From contig NZ_CP010310.2 of assembly GCF_000815105.2 (NCBI RefSeq), positions 806,001 to 870,000 on the forward strand: DNA of 64,000 bases. Direction: 5' to 3'. The notes beneath the pieces are model-generated. The model did no database searches, was not told the DNA's origin, and saw only the letters and a program-made list of their open reading frames with translations. The translations under genes were made by a program, and so were the position numbers. Origin of the DNA: Pandoraea pulmonicola (lineage in GTDB: Bacteria; Pseudomonadota; Gammaproteobacteria; Burkholderiales; Burkholderiaceae). Positions 8,650 to 18,001 of the stretch are shown in pieces (the first letter of the stretch is position 1; every line of letters starts with the position of its first letter).

Positions 8650-9978
8650 TCAGTGTTCCGTCACGCTCGCACCGTGCCAGACCTGCTGGCGGCGCTTGCG
8701 GCTGCCGATCCACGCGGCGGACAGGGCGCTCACGAGACCGGCGCACAGCACGTAGATGCAGATCATCCACGGCTCGCCGCCGTTCTTCTGCAGCAGATAG
8801 GTCGCGATGATCGGGCTCAGGCCGCTCGCGAAGATGCCGGAGAACTGGTAGACGAACGAGATGCCGGTGTAGCGCACCCTGGCGTCGAAGAGCTCGGAGA
8901 AGAGCGCGGCTTCCGGCCCGTACACCGACGCATAGATCACGCCGAGCGGGATCACGATCGACAGCCAGACGATCATCATGTTGCCGCCGCTCGCCTTCAT
9001 CAGCCAGAACCCGGCGAACGACGACAGACCGGTCGCGAGCGAGCCCCAGAAGTAGATGCGCGTGCGCCCGATGCGATCGGAGAGCTTGCCGAAGCACGGA
9101 ATCGTGAAGATCATCACGAAGGCGGCGGCCATCACGCCGGTGAGCGCCTCGGTCTGCGAGAGCTTGAGCGTCTGCGTCAGATAGGCGATGGAGAACACGC
9201 CGAAGATGTTGAAGAACACGCCGTCGATGAAGCGCGCCCCCATGCCGGCGAGCACGTTGCCCGGGCTGCGCGTGAGCACTTCCGCGATGGGAATCTTGAT
9301 CTCGGCGCCGGCCTTCTTGATCTTCGAGAACTCCGGCGTTTCCATGACGTTCAGGCGAATGTACATGCCGATGGCCACGAGACCGACCGACAGGAAGAAT
9401 GCCAGACGCCAGCCCCAGGCGAGGAATTGCGCGCTGGTGAGCGTGTACGACAGCAGCGCCACCACGCCGGAGGCAAGGCACAGGCCGAGCGCCAGGCCCA
9501 CCTGCGGAATGCTGGCGTAGTAGCCGCGCTTCTCCTTCGGGGCGTACTCGAACGCCATGAGCACGGCGCCACCCCATTCGCCGCCCAGCCCGATGCCTTG
9601 CAGCACGCGCAGCGCAAGCAGGAGCACGGGTGCCCACAGACCGATCTGCGCATAGGTGGGCACCATGCCGATGAGCATGGTCGCCACGCCCATGATGGTG
9701 AGCGTCATCACGAGCATGCTCTTGCGCCCGAGCTTGTCGCCGAAGTGGCCGAAGATCACGCCGCCGAGCGGCCGGCTCAGGAAGCCCACGGCGAAGGTGC
9801 CGTAGGCGAGCATCGTCGAGACGAGCGGATCGCCGCCCGGAAAATACAGCTTGTTGAACACGATGCCCGCGACGACACCGTACAGGAAAAAGTCGTACCA
9901 CTCGATGGTGGCGCCGATGAGGCTGGCGACGACGACGCGGCGCATCTGCCGGCCGTCGGATTGCGTCGATGCATTCAT
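8650..9978 (-). CDS. MFS transporter, metabolite:H+ symporter (MHS) family
   Basis: 442-residue proton symporter related to ShiA, KgtP and ProP. The family signature is clear: ASLIGATIEWYDFFLYG at the first helix, FLSRPLGGVIFGHFGDKLGR in the loop between helices 2 and 3, and ALRVLQGIGLGGEWGGAVL in helix 4. These proteins import organic acids or small zwitterions. The gene follows the GMC dehydrogenase (gap 43 bases, same strand), so it likely imports that enzyme's substrate or a product precursor. The substrate cannot be told from sequence. Confidence 0.88.
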   Translation of the reverse strand: MNASTQSDGRQMRRVVVASLIGATIEWYDFFLYGVVAGIVFNKLYFPGGDPLVSTMLAYGTFAVGFLSRPLGGVIFGHFGDKLGRKSMLVMTLTIMGVATMLIGMVPTYAQIGLWAPVLLLALRVLQGIGLGGEWGGAVLMAFEYAPKEKRGYYASIPQVGLALGLCLASGVVALLSYTLTSAQFLAWGWRLAFFLSVGLVAIGMYIRLNVMETPEFSKIKKAGAEIKIPIAEVLTRSPGNVLAGMGARFIDGVFFNIFGVFSIAYLTQTLKLSQTEALTGVMAAAFVMIFTIPCFGKLSDRIGRTRIYFWGSLATGLSSFAGFWLMKASGGNMMIVWLSIVIPLGVIYASVYGPEAALFSELFDARVRYTGISFVYQFSGIFASGLSPIIATYLLQKNGGEPWMICIYVLCAGLVSALSAAWIGSRKRRQQVWHGASVTEH

Positions 9979-10021
9979 GGTTGTCTCCGAATCTTGTCGT
10001 GATGGGGGCTGACGTCTCTGG

Positions 10022-11719
10022 CTAGATCCCTACGGCGATTTGCGCTGCTGGCGCTGCTTCCTCTGCTTCCTCTGTTTCCTCTGTTTCCTCCCCGCCGCCT
10101 CGGACCTCCGCGGTGCCCGGGCGCTGCTTCCTGTCCTCGAGAATCATGTCCGCCGCCTTCTCCGCGATCATGATGGTCGGTGCATTGGTGTTGCCCGAGA
10201 CGAGCTCCGGCATGATCGAGGCGTCCACCACGCGCAGTGCGGCGAGCCCGTGCACGCGCAGGCGGTCGTCGACGACGGCCATGGCGTCGTGACCCATCTT
10301 GCAGGTGCCTGCCGGGTGGTAGATCGATTGGCTGAACTCGCGCGCAGCCTGCAGCAGCTCGTCGTCGCTCCGATAGTCCCCGCCGGGGATGAATTCGCTG
10401 ACGATGTGTGGCGCGAGCGACGGGGCGGCCGCAATGCGGCGCGCGACCTTGATGCCGTCGACGACCACGCGGTGATCGCGCTCGTCGGACAGGTAGTTCG
10501 CATGCAGCGCGGGATATTGCAGCGGATCGTTCGACCGGATCTCGACGCTGCCGCGGCTGAACGGCCGCAACTGGCAGACGGACGAGGTGAAGGCCGAGAA
10601 GCGATGCGCGCCCTTGCCCGGCTTGTCGGCGGAGAGCGGCTGCATGTGGAACTGGATGTCGGGGCGAGCGACGTCCGGGCGCGAGCGCGTGAAGATCGCC
10701 ACCTGACTCGCGGCGAGCGTGAGCGGCCCGGTGCGCAACAGGGCGTACTGCAAGCCGATGAGCGCCTTGCGTAGCGGGTTGTTGACCTCGTCGTTCAGGG
10801 TCCGCTCACGCGTCTTGAAGACCAGCCGCACCTGCAGATGGTCCTGCAGATTCCGGCCGACGCCCGGCAACGCATGGCGCAACGCGACACCGGCCTTCGC
10901 CAGCACCGTGGTCGGCCCGACGCCGGAGTTCTGCAACAACTGCGGCGAGCCGATGGCGCCCGCCGCCAGGATCACTTCGACGCGCGCCCGCGCCTTCTTG
11001 CGCTCGCCGTTCTGGAGATATTCGACGCCCACGGCGCGCTTGCCTTCGAACAGCACGCGACAGGTCTGCGCGCGCGTCTCCACGATCAGGTTGCGGCGCT
11101 CGCGGGCGGGCTTGAGGAAGCCCTTGGCTGTGCTCCAGCGAAAGCCCTTGAAGGCCGTCTGCTGAAAATAGCCGACGCCTTCCTGCGTTGCGCCGTTGTA
11201 GTCGGGATTGAACGGGATGCCGATGTCCTGGGCGGCGGCGATGAAGTGCTCGGCGATGGGGCGGCGCAGTCGCAGATCGGACACTTTCAGCGGGCCGCCC
11301 ACGCCGTGATATTCGTTCGCGCCGTGTTCCTGGTCTTCGGACTTGCGGAAGTACGGCAGCACGTCGTCGTAGCGCCAGCCGCGGTTGCCCAGGGCGGCCC
11401 AGTGGTCGTAGTCCTCGCGCTGTCCACGCACATAGAGCAGGCCGTTGAGCGAGCTGGAGCCGCCGAGCACCTTGCCGCGCGGCCAGTCGATCCGACGGTT
11501 CGCGACGTTCGCGTCCGCCTCGGTGCGATAGCACCAGTCCAGCTCGGGGTCGTGCATCGTCTTGAAGTAGCCGACCGGCACGTGAATCCACGGATTGCTG
11601 TCGGGGCCGCCGGCCTCGAGCAGCAGCACCCGGTTCGCCGGGTCCGTGCTCAGCCGGTTGGCGAGCACGCATCCGGCTGAGCCCGCGCCCACGATCAGAT
11701 AGTCGACCTCATGTTCCAT
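10022..11719 (-). CDS. GMC-family FAD-dependent alcohol dehydrogenase (choline dehydrogenase-like)
   Basis: 565-residue glucose-methanol-choline oxidoreductase. The N-terminus has the FAD dinucleotide motif ([19 protein letters not shown]), then [14 protein letters not shown] (GMC signature 1, near residue 80), [16 protein letters not shown] (signature 2, near 255), and the active-site region [12 protein letters not shown] with the catalytic His, followed by [17 protein letters not shown]. The ATG at 11719 was chosen because AGGAG lies 9 bases upstream; a start at 11752 would add 11 residues. The last 25 residues are a Glu/Thr-rich tail built from a 9-nt repeat. It oxidises an unidentified alcohol, with electrons probably passed to the respiratory chain. 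Divergent from an IclR regulator and followed by the MHS transporter. Confidence 0.9.
   Translation of the reverse strand: MEHEVDYLIVGAGSAGCVLANRLSTDPANRVLLLEAGGPDSNPWIHVPVGYFKTMHDPELDWCYRTEADANVANRRIDWPRGKVLGGSSSLNGLLYVRGQREDYDHWAALGNRGWRYDDVLPYFRKSEDQEHGANEYHGVGGPLKVSDLRLRRPIAEHFIAAAQDIGIPFNPDYNGATQEGVGYFQQTAFKGFRWSTAKGFLKPARERRNLIVETRAQTCRVLFEGKRAVGVEYLQNGERKKARARVEVILAAGAIGSPQLLQNSGVGPTTVLAKAGVALRHALPGVGRNLQDHLQVRLVFKTRERTLNDEVNNPLRKALIGLQYALLRTGPLTLAASQVAIFTRSRPDVARPDIQFHMQPLSADKPGKGAHRFSAFTSSVCQLRPFSRGSVEIRSNDPLQYPALHANYLSDERDHRVVVDGIKVARRIAAAPSLAPHIVSEFIPGGDYRSDDELLQAAREFSQSIYHPAGTCKMGHDAMAVVDDRLRVHGLAALRVVDASIMPELVSGNTNAPTIMIAEKAADMILEDRKQRPGTAEVRGGGEETEETEEAEEAAPAAQIAVGI
10056..10091. 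repeat. 9-nt repeat encoding the acidic tail of the GMC enzyme
   Basis: Four head-to-tail copies of a 9-nt unit (GCTTCCTCT twice, GTTTCCTCT, GTTTCCTCC on the plus strand). In frame on the minus strand it gives [12 protein letters not shown] near the C-terminus. Copy-number change would add or remove three residues without a frameshift. Confidence 0.8.
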
Positions 11720-12061
11720 GCCACCCGTCTCCTGCTTTGCATTCGCTTCCATCGGTTGAAACGATTCGTTTCGGAATATTTCGATTCAATGTCGGTCAGC
11801 CTTGCGCAAATGCCAAGGAAAAACGCACGTCTCGCGGAAAACTGAAACGGAATTCGCGCTTGCCGTCTCAGAAAGAAACAATTGCTGCAGCGCATCTCCG
11901 GGGTTTCACTAGGGGAGTGACGGGAGCGCGTCAACGCCTTTGGCCGGCGTTCGTCGGCGGGAATGAAGACATCCCGGGGGTTATCCCGAGGCTGATGGGG
12001 AGTGAATAATTGGTATATTTTGTTTCTTTTATTTCTCGTGGGCGACGGTCGAGGAGGCGCG
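11720..12061. promoter_or_regulatory. Divergent GMC / IclR intergenic region with palindromic operator
   Basis: About 340 bases between two outward-facing starts. At 11758-11772 is the perfect palindrome GAAACGATTCGTTTC, followed by GGAATATTTCGATTC. The GAAAC...GTTTC half-site layout is like that of KdgR and other IclR-family operators, and the site lies 39-53 bases upstream of the GMC start. The centre of the region and the AT-rich end before the regulator (around 12000-12040) show no further clear motifs. Confidence 0.5.
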
Positions 12062-12922
12062 ATGCGCGAGACGGGCACGCTGGACGAACGGGATCTGCGC
12101 GCGAGCGAGGACGCGCGAAACTTGCGGGCGCTGGCTGTGATCGAGCGTCTGGCGATGGCCGGCCAGCCCTATACGCTCTCGCAGCTAGCCACACGCCTGT
12201 CGATTCCGAAGGCCACGCTCATGCGCCTGGTCGAAGCGCTGGAGCTGTGCGGGTATGTGTCGCACGTGCCCGATTCGCGTGGCTCGGAGCGTGGTCTGTC
12301 GTTGGGGCCGCGCGCGGCGCGCCTCGCGCTCGTCACGCTCGCGAACAACAACTTCACGCGTGCGGCGCGCTCGTTGCTGCGTGCGCTGGTGGATCGCGTG
12401 GGCGAGACCGTCAACCTGACGGCGCTCGATGGCGACGAGGTGCTCTATATCGAGCGGGTGGAGACGAACGAGCCGCTGCGCATGCAGATGCATCCGGGCA
12501 TGCGCGTGCCATTGCACTGCACGGCCAGCGGCAAGCTGTTCCTGTCGCAGATGCCGGTGGCGGAGCGTCGCGCGGTGCTCTCGCGTCTGGCGCTCAAACG
12601 CATGACGCCGCGTACGATCACCGACGTGAGCCTGCTCGAAGCGGAGCTCGATCGGCTCGCTGCGCGCGGTATCGGCATTGACAACGAAGAGTTCGTGCGA
12701 GGCATGGTCGCGGTGGGTGTGCCGGTGCGCTCGCTCGACGACGGCCACGTGCGCGCGGTGCTCGCGGTGCACGGCCCGACGGCGCGCGTGACGCTGGAGC
12801 AGTTGCTGGGATGGGTGGCGACGCTGCGCGAGACCGCGACGGCGCTCGCGCCGCTGCTCGACTGGCAGCGGGCAAGCAAGCTTGAAGCGCTGGCGAAGAA
12901 GGCGCAAGCGGAGCGGGCGTAG
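12062..12922 (+). CDS. IclR-family transcriptional regulator
   Basis: 286-residue regulator. N-terminal winged helix-turn-helix (ALAVIERLAMAGQPYTLSQLATRLSIPKATLMRLVEALELCGYV, quoted here only by its ends: residues about 20-65), then the IclR effector domain with GETVNLTALDGDEVLYIERV and the conserved PLHCTASGKLFLSQM and IDNEEFVRGMVAVGVPV segments. The start at 12062 follows GAGGAG by 6 bases; the frame is open 60 bases further upstream, but that extension is AT-rich and not family-like. It is divergent from the GMC dehydrogenase and so probably controls the GMC-MHS operon. Its 3' end is 18 bases from that of a second, converging IclR gene. Confidence 0.9.
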   Translation: MRETGTLDERDLRASEDARNLRALAVIERLAMAGQPYTLSQLATRLSIPKATLMRLVEALELCGYVSHVPDSRGSERGLSLGPRAARLALVTLANNNFTRAARSLLRALVDRVGETVNLTALDGDEVLYIERVETNEPLRMQMHPGMRVPLHCTASGKLFLSQMPVAERRAVLSRLALKRMTPRTITDVSLLEAELDRLAARGIGIDNEEFVRGMVAVGVPVRSLDDGHVRAVLAVHGPTARVTLEQLLGWVATLRETATALAPLLDWQRASKLEALAKKAQAERA

Positions 12923-12940
12923 GGGCGCCCGCCCGATGAA

Positions 12941-13729
12941 TCAGAACGTCCCGGCGAGTTCCTTGGCCGCTTCCTGCAGGCGCGGCACGAATTCCATCGC
13001 CTTCGACAGTGACGTCCGCGACACCGGCGCGTGCACGGCCACGGCGGCGATGCACTGACCGTCCTCCTTGAGCACGGGCGCCGCCACGCAGGCGATGCCC
13101 AGCACGAATTCCTCGTTGTCGACGGCAATCCCCTTGTGCGCGATGCGATCGAGCTCGCTCTCGAGCAGTTCGGGGTCGGTCAGCGTATTCGGCGTGAAGC
13201 GCTGGAGCTTCATCGCGCGCAACAGGGCGGCGCGTTGCTCGCGCGGCATCATCGCCAGCAGCAGCTTGCCGCTCGCGCTGCTGTGCGCGGGCACGTGCGA
13301 GCCGGGCTTCAGGTCCAGACGCAGCGGCCAGGGCGCTTCCATCCGGTCGAGATAGAGCACCTCGGTTTCATGCAGCATCGTCAGGTTGCACGTCTCGCCG
13401 AGATCGGCGACGAGCCGGCCGAGAATCGCATGGCGCATGCGGCGCGCGCCGGCCTGCATCATCACGCCCAGGCTCAGTTGCGCCAGGCGTGGACCGATCA
13501 CGTAAGCGTTCTTCTGGCCGGGTTCGCGAATCACCAGCCCACCGGCTTCGAGCGAGCCCAGCATGCGATGCAGCGACGCTTTCGGCATCTGGATGTCGTG
13601 CGCCATGTCGGCGAGCGAGACCGGCGCGTCGGCGGCGACGAGATATTCGAGCAGCGCGAAGGCGCGCAGGGTCGGGGTATCGGCCTTGCTCTCTGTGGAG
13701 GCGTCGTGCTGGTTCGCTGCGTCGGTCAT
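12941..13729 (-). CDS. IclR-family transcriptional regulator
   Basis: 262-residue IclR regulator starting at ATG 13729; an in-frame ATG at 13789 would add 20 residues, and neither has a strong ribosome binding site. The helix-turn-helix region reads LEYLVAADAPVSLADMAHDI followed by QMPKASLHRMLGSLE, and the effector domain has GETCNLTMLHETEVLYLDRM, PAHSSASGKLLLAMM and IAVDNEEFVLGIACVAAPV. Divergent from the CobS/CobT-like pair and 18 bases from the end of the other IclR gene. It is the most likely local regulator of the CobS/CobT-like pair, and possibly of the taurine catabolic genes, because a related motif precedes xsc. Confidence 0.88.
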   Translation of the reverse strand: MTDAANQHDASTESKADTPTLRAFALLEYLVAADAPVSLADMAHDIQMPKASLHRMLGSLEAGGLVIREPGQKNAYVIGPRLAQLSLGVMMQAGARRMRHAILGRLVADLGETCNLTMLHETEVLYLDRMEAPWPLRLDLKPGSHVPAHSSASGKLLLAMMPREQRAALLRAMKLQRFTPNTLTDPELLESELDRIAHKGIAVDNEEFVLGIACVAAPVLKEDGQCIAAVAVHAPVSRTSLSKAMEFVPRLQEAAKELAGTF

Positions 13730-13866
13730 ATGCGCCGTTCCGGAAAATGGATCAGCGGTATTGTACCCAAACGGGTTTTCGAACGACATTGGCAAGGTTC
13801 CGATGCGTTTCGGTTCGTCCGAATGTAGACGAGCGGGCCGACGGCCGTCAATCAGTGTTTTAATTA

Positions 13867-13884
13867 TTCGGAACGAATTGTTTC
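13867..13884. promoter_or_regulatory. Candidate IclR operator upstream of the CobS-like gene
   Basis: The perfect inverted repeat TTCG-GAA-CGAA (13867-13877) overlaps CGGAACGAATTGTTTC (13869-13884). The latter matches 12 of 16 positions with a palindromic segment in the xsc leader (19859-19875). The region is conspicuously AT-rich and lies between divergent IclR and CobS-like genes. Confidence 0.4.
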
Positions 13885-14013
13885 TAAAAATGGTTAACGT
13901 TATGATGCCCTGACCGACACCACGCCGGGGGAGCACGGGTCCATTCGCGTCCCAAAGGCGGCCTGTCGCGACAGCATGGCAGCACAGCCGCACATCGAGA
14001 GGAGAAACACGTG

Positions 14014-15000
14014 ATGGAGACCGCAACTCAACAACCGGATCGCCTGGTCGACGCCCGTACCGTGTTCGGCGTCGATACCGATCTGCAGGTACCGGCGTTC
14101 GGCGAGCGCGACGATCACGTGCCAGAGATCGACACGGCGTATCGTTTCAATCCCGACGTGACGCTGGCCATTCTGGCCGGCTTCATGCGCAACCGCCGCG
14201 TGATGGTGCAGGGCATGCACGGTACCGGCAAATCCACCCATATCGAGCAGGTCGCGGCGCGACTGAACTGGCCGTGCGTGCGCGTGAATCTGGACGGACA
14301 CATCAGCCGGCTCGATCTCGTGGGCAAGGACGCCATCGTCGTGCGCGACGGTCACCAGATCACCGAGTTTCAGGAAGGCATCGTGCCGTGGGCGCTGCAG
14401 CGGCCGGTGGCGCTCATTTTCGACGAATACGACGCGGGGCGTCCCGACGTCATGTTCGTGATTCAGCGCATTCTGGAGCGCGACGGCAAGTTCACTTTGC
14501 TCGACCAGAACCGCGTGATCCATCCGCACCCGGGCTTCCGCATGTTCGCGACGACGAACACCGTCGGCCTGGGCAATCTGAACGGTCTCTATCACGGCAC
14601 GCAGGTACTCAATCACGCGCAGATCGACCGGTGGAACGTGGTCGCCACGCTCAACTACCTCTCGCGCGAAGACGAGGCCGCTATCGTGCTCGCGCGCGTG
14701 CCCGAACTCGATAACGAAGCGGGGCGCGCGCTCGTCGACTCGATGGTCAGCGTGGCGGCGCTCACCCGCAAGGGATTCGCTACAGGCGACCTGTCGACGC
14801 TGATGTCGCCGCGCACGGTGATCAACTGGGCCGAGAACGTGGGCATTTTCCACGACGCGGGGCTGGCTTTCCGCCTCACGTTCCTGAACAAGTGCGACGA
14901 AGCCGAGCGGCCGGTCGTCGGCGAGTACTTCCAACGCGCCTTCGGCCGCGAGTTGCCGCCCACCGACGGCGGCCGCGCGCTGCTGGCCGATGCGTCATGA
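14014..15000 (+). CDS. CobS-like AAA+ ATPase (MoxR/CobS class)
   Basis: 328-residue AAA+ ATPase resembling the CobS subunit of aerobic cobaltochelatase. Visible motifs: Walker [10 protein letters not shown] near residue 75, Walker [10 protein letters not shown] near residue 140, sensor-like [11 protein letters not shown] near 190, and a basic/arginine-finger region after [19 protein letters not shown]. The ATG at 14014 has AGGAGA 8 bases upstream; the adjoining GTG at 14011 is an alternative. Its last four bases overlap the start of the VWA partner gene (ATGA), so the two are translationally coupled. No cobN or other cobalamin gene is in the window, so a chelatase or activation role for another metalloenzyme is as likely as cobalt insertion. 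Confidence 0.85.
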   Translation: METATQQPDRLVDARTVFGVDTDLQVPAFGERDDHVPEIDTAYRFNPDVTLAILAGFMRNRRVMVQGMHGTGKSTHIEQVAARLNWPCVRVNLDGHISRLDLVGKDAIVVRDGHQITEFQEGIVPWALQRPVALIFDEYDAGRPDVMFVIQRILERDGKFTLLDQNRVIHPHPGFRMFATTNTVGLGNLNGLYHGTQVLNHAQIDRWNVVATLNYLSREDEAAIVLARVPELDNEAGRALVDSMVSVAALTRKGFATGDLSTLMSPRTVINWAENVGIFHDAGLAFRLTFLNKCDEAERPVVGEYFQRAFGRELPPTDGGRALLADAS

Positions 15001-16745
15001 CGATCACCGAGCGCGAGGCCGCGCAACGCGCCGCCCGGCGCGAGGCACTGTGCGGCGCGAGCGTACGCGCGATGACCGGCGACGCCACGCTGCACTACAG
15101 CGGCGCAAGGCTGTGCCGGAACATGCGCCCGTTGCCCCTGCACGCGCCGCATCTGCAGACGTTGCCGGGTCCGGCCGATGTCTCGGCTGCGCTCGCCACG
15201 CTGCGCGGTGCGGCCGACGGCGCGGCGTTGCGGCTGTGTCACAGCGATGCGGCGCTGCATCGCAGCCTGCAGCCGGAAGCGCCGCTCGAGCGTCTGCTGT
15301 TCGAATTGCTGGAACAACTGCGCTGCGAGACGTTCGTGCCCGCGGGCATGCCGGGCGTCGCACGGAACTTGCGCGACCGCTTCGAAGCGTGGTCGCGCGC
15401 CATGCATGCCACGGGCGTCGCCGACAGCCATGTCGGTCTGTTGCTCTATACCGTGGCGCAGATGAGCTGGTCGCGGCTTACCGGTTATCCCGTCATCGAG
15501 GACACGGAAGGGCTCATCGAAGCCACACGCATGGCGATCGCGCCACGCATCGGCGGCGCTCTCGCGGGCATGCGACGCTCCCGCGCGGACCAGCGGGCCT
15601 TCGCGGCGTACGCACGCGAGCTGGCCGCCGACATCGCCGGGCTGATTCGTGCTGCCGGCGGTGAGCGCGCCGAAGATGCGGACAAGGACGACGAGGATCG
15701 CAAGGGCGTGCGCAACGCGTTCTCGCTGTTTCTCGACTTCGACGAGCACGAGGAGGACGGCATTACGCTCGCCCATTCGGGTGACAGCCGCGTGCTCAAG
15801 GCTTCCGAGCAGGGGTATCGCGTCTTCACGAATCGCTACGATCGCGAGCTGTATGCGGGCACGCTCGTGCGCCGCGCGTTGCTGAGCGAATTTCGCGAAA
15901 GACTGGACGAGCGGATCGTCTCGCGGGCCATCAACGTGCCGCGGCTGGCGCGCGCGCTCAAGGCGGCGCTGGCCGTCCCGCAGCGCGACGGCTGGTCGTT
16001 CGGCGAAGAGCAGGGGCGTATCGACGGTCGGCGTCTTGCCCAGTTGGTCAGCTCGCCCGCCGAGCGGCGGCTCTTCCGGCTGGAGAAACACACGCTGATT
16101 GCCGAGTCGATGGTGAGCTTCCTCATCGACTGCTCCGGATCGATGAAGGCGCAGATCGAATCGGTCGCCATGATCGTCGACGTCCTCGCCCGCGCGCTCG
16201 ACGCCGCCGGCGTGACCAACGAGATTCTCGGTTTCACGACCGGCGCATGGAATGGCGGACGCGCGCGCACCGACTGGCTCGCACGCGGCAAGCCGGTTTT
16301 CCCCGGCCGTCTGAACGAAGTCTCGCATCTCGTCTTCAAGGACGCCGTGACGAGCTGGCGGCGTGCGCGCACCGACATCGCGTCGTTGTTCAAGGCCGAT
16401 CTGTTTCGGGAGGGCGTCGACGGCGAGGCGGTCGAGTGGGCGTGCGAGCGTCTGCGCTCGCGTACCGCCAACCGGCGTCTGCTGATCGTGATTTCGGACG
16501 GCAGTCCGATGGACGCCGCCACGAACCAGGTCAACGACGAGCACTATCTCGACCACCATCTGCGCGAAGTCGTGGCACGGCAGCAGGCGCGCGGCGACGT
16601 GGAGGTGCTGGGGCTGGGCGTCGGGCTCGATCTGAGTCCCTACTATCGGAAGTCGCTCGCACTGGATCTGACGTCCGCCCCCGACATGACGATGTTTGCC
16701 CGGCTCGTCGAGTGGATCGGCAGCGGCGGCCGCCGCGGTCGGTAG
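14997..16745 (+). CDS. CobT-like protein with VWA domain
   Basis: 582-residue partner of the CobS-like ATPase. The N-terminal 280 residues are the CobT-specific region; it includes an acidic linker (about residues 220-250, rich in Asp and Glu: [13 protein letters not shown]). The C-terminal 200 residues form a von Willebrand A domain with a MIDAS metal site: FLIDCSGSM near residue 375, a Thr-containing loop (RTDIASLF), and VISDGSPMD near 500. In CobNST the CobS and CobT proteins form the AAA+ motor that drives CobN. Here the overlap with the upstream gene shows a two-gene operon. It ends 140 bases before the converging pta gene; no terminator is obvious there. Confidence 0.85.
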   Translation: MTITEREAAQRAARREALCGASVRAMTGDATLHYSGARLCRNMRPLPLHAPHLQTLPGPADVSAALATLRGAADGAALRLCHSDAALHRSLQPEAPLERLLFELLEQLRCETFVPAGMPGVARNLRDRFEAWSRAMHATGVADSHVGLLLYTVAQMSWSRLTGYPVIEDTEGLIEATRMAIAPRIGGALAGMRRSRADQRAFAAYARELAADIAGLIRAAGGERAEDADKDDEDRKGVRNAFSLFLDFDEHEEDGITLAHSGDSRVLKASEQGYRVFTNRYDRELYAGTLVRRALLSEFRERLDERIVSRAINVPRLARALKAALAVPQRDGWSFGEEQGRIDGRRLAQLVSSPAERRLFRLEKHTLIAESMVSFLIDCSGSMKAQIESVAMIVDVLARALDAAGVTNEILGFTTGAWNGGRARTDWLARGKPVFPGRLNEVSHLVFKDAVTSWRRARTDIASLFKADLFREGVDGEAVEWACERLRSRTANRRLLIVISDGSPMDAATNQVNDEHYLDHHLREVVARQQARGDVEVLGLGVGLDLSPYYRKSLALDLTSAPDMTMFARLVEWIGSGGRRGR

Positions 16746-16884
16746 CTGCGCCGGGCGATGCTTGCCACCGGCGCGAGGTCGAAACTGCTCGCACCGCCGA
16801 GCCCGAAGCCGATAACTGTCTGGAAGTTCGGGGCAAAGCCCAGCCGCGCCATCAATGGCAGCGAGGCCAGGACTGCGTGCCACG

Positions 16885-17925
16885 TCATGGCCGGACCGCG
16901 AGCGGCGACGTTCCGGTGAGTTTGGCACGCGCCGCCTGCGCCTGCACGCAGGTCACGCCGATCACGTAGTAGATGTCGTCGGCACTGCAACCGCGCGACA
17001 GATCGTTGGCGGGACGATTCAGTCCTTGCAGCAGCGGCCCGATCGCCTTCGCGCCGCCGATGCGCTCCGCCAGCTTGTAGCCGATGTTGCCGGCGTCAAG
17101 GCTTGGGAAGATGAGCGTGTTGGCGTGGCCTTCCACCTGAGAATGGACGACCTTGCGCTGCGCGATCTCGGAGACGATGGCGGCGTCGAGCTGCACGTCG
17201 CCGTCGATGGCCAGTTGCGGGCGGGCGGCTTTCACCCGTCGTGTGGCTTCGACCACCTTGTCGACCGCCGCATGCCTGGCGCTGCCGCTCGTCGAGAACG
17301 ACAGCATGGCCACGCGCGGCGGCTCCATGAGCAGGGCGCCGGCGCTGTCGGCGGCGGCCAGGGCGATCTGCGCGAGTTGGGCGGCGTCGGGATCGACGAC
17401 GAGCGCACAGTCGGAGAAGATCAGCCCGCCCTTCATCGTATGAAACGGCTCGCAGAGCATCATCAGGAAGAAGCTCGAGACGAGTTGAAACGAGGGTTGC
17501 ACCCCGATGATCTGAATGGCCATGCGCACGACATCCGCCGTCGTGTTGACGGCGCCGGCGACGGAGCCGTCCGCGTGCCCCAGGCGCACCATCATGTTGG
17601 CGAAGCCGAGCGGCGCACGCATTTCTTCCACGGCCTGTGCGCGCGTCATGCCCTTCTTCGAGCGCATGCCGAACCACGTCTCCGCGAACGCTTCGGTCAT
17701 GGTCGACGTGGCCGGATCGATCAGCTCCATGCCGCCCAGATCGATGCGCGCGGCGTCGGCGGCGCGCTGCGTGCGGGCGATATCGCCCACGAGCACGATG
17801 CGGGCGATGCCTTCTCGCGAGGCGCGCGCGGCGGCCGAGAGTACCCGTTCGTCTTCCGACTCGCACAACACGATGCGCATCGGTGCGCGGCGCGCGGTAT
17901 CGATGATGCGATTGATGGCTTTCAT
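16885..17925 (-). CDS. pta: Phosphate acetyltransferase
   Basis: 346-residue short-form phosphotransacetylase (PTA_PTB domain only, without the N-terminal DRTGG extension found in enteric Pta). It converts acetyl phosphate plus CoA into acetyl-CoA. Conserved segments: MRIVLCESEDERVLSAA at the N-terminus, MVRLGHADGSVAGAVNTTADV, and near the C-terminus NTLIFPSLDAGNIGYKLAERIGG (quoted in part). It directly follows xsc, the usual partner that makes acetyl phosphate from sulfoacetaldehyde. The ATG at 17925 has no Shine-Dalgarno sequence; it lies just after the T-tract of a hairpin, so expression may be attenuated. Confidence 0.92.
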   Translation of the reverse strand: MKAINRIIDTARRAPMRIVLCESEDERVLSAAARASREGIARIVLVGDIARTQRAADAARIDLGGMELIDPATSTMTEAFAETWFGMRSKKGMTRAQAVEEMRAPLGFANMMVRLGHADGSVAGAVNTTADVVRMAIQIIGVQPSFQLVSSFFLMMLCEPFHTMKGGLIFSDCALVVDPDAAQLAQIALAAADSAGALLMEPPRVAMLSFSTSGSARHAAVDKVVEATRRVKAARPQLAIDGDVQLDAAIVSEIAQRKVVHSQVEGHANTLIFPSLDAGNIGYKLAERIGGAKAIGPLLQGLNRPANDLSRGCSADDIYYVIGVTCVQAQAARAKLTGTSPLAVRP

Positions 17926-17930
17926 GATGT

Positions 17931-17976
17931 CGAAAAAATAAAAAAGCGCCCCCGGTACCCACGGAGCCGGGAGCGC
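17931..17976 (-). terminator. Intrinsic terminator or attenuator between xsc and pta
   Basis: On the minus strand a 10-bp stem GCGCTCCCGG / CCGGGGGCGC (one U-G pair) with an 11-nt loop is followed by TTTTTTATTTTTT. It starts 26 bases after the xsc stop, and its T-tract ends about 5 bases before the pta start codon. This is the best-formed terminator in the window and must reduce pta readthrough from xsc unless it is antiterminated. Confidence 0.85.
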
Positions 17977-18001
17977 TGTAACACGGCTTACCTCGATCGC
18001 G

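Noticed and set aside
14655..16928. Very long minus-strand frame of over 750 codons opposite cobT and the pta end
   Set aside because: It is antisense to the clear CobT-like protein with a MIDAS motif, and the composition is typical of a shadow frame.
16643..16990. Minus-strand frame in the cobT-pta gap
   Set aside because: It overlaps the ends of both real genes and shows no family signature; the hydrophobic run is not convincing.
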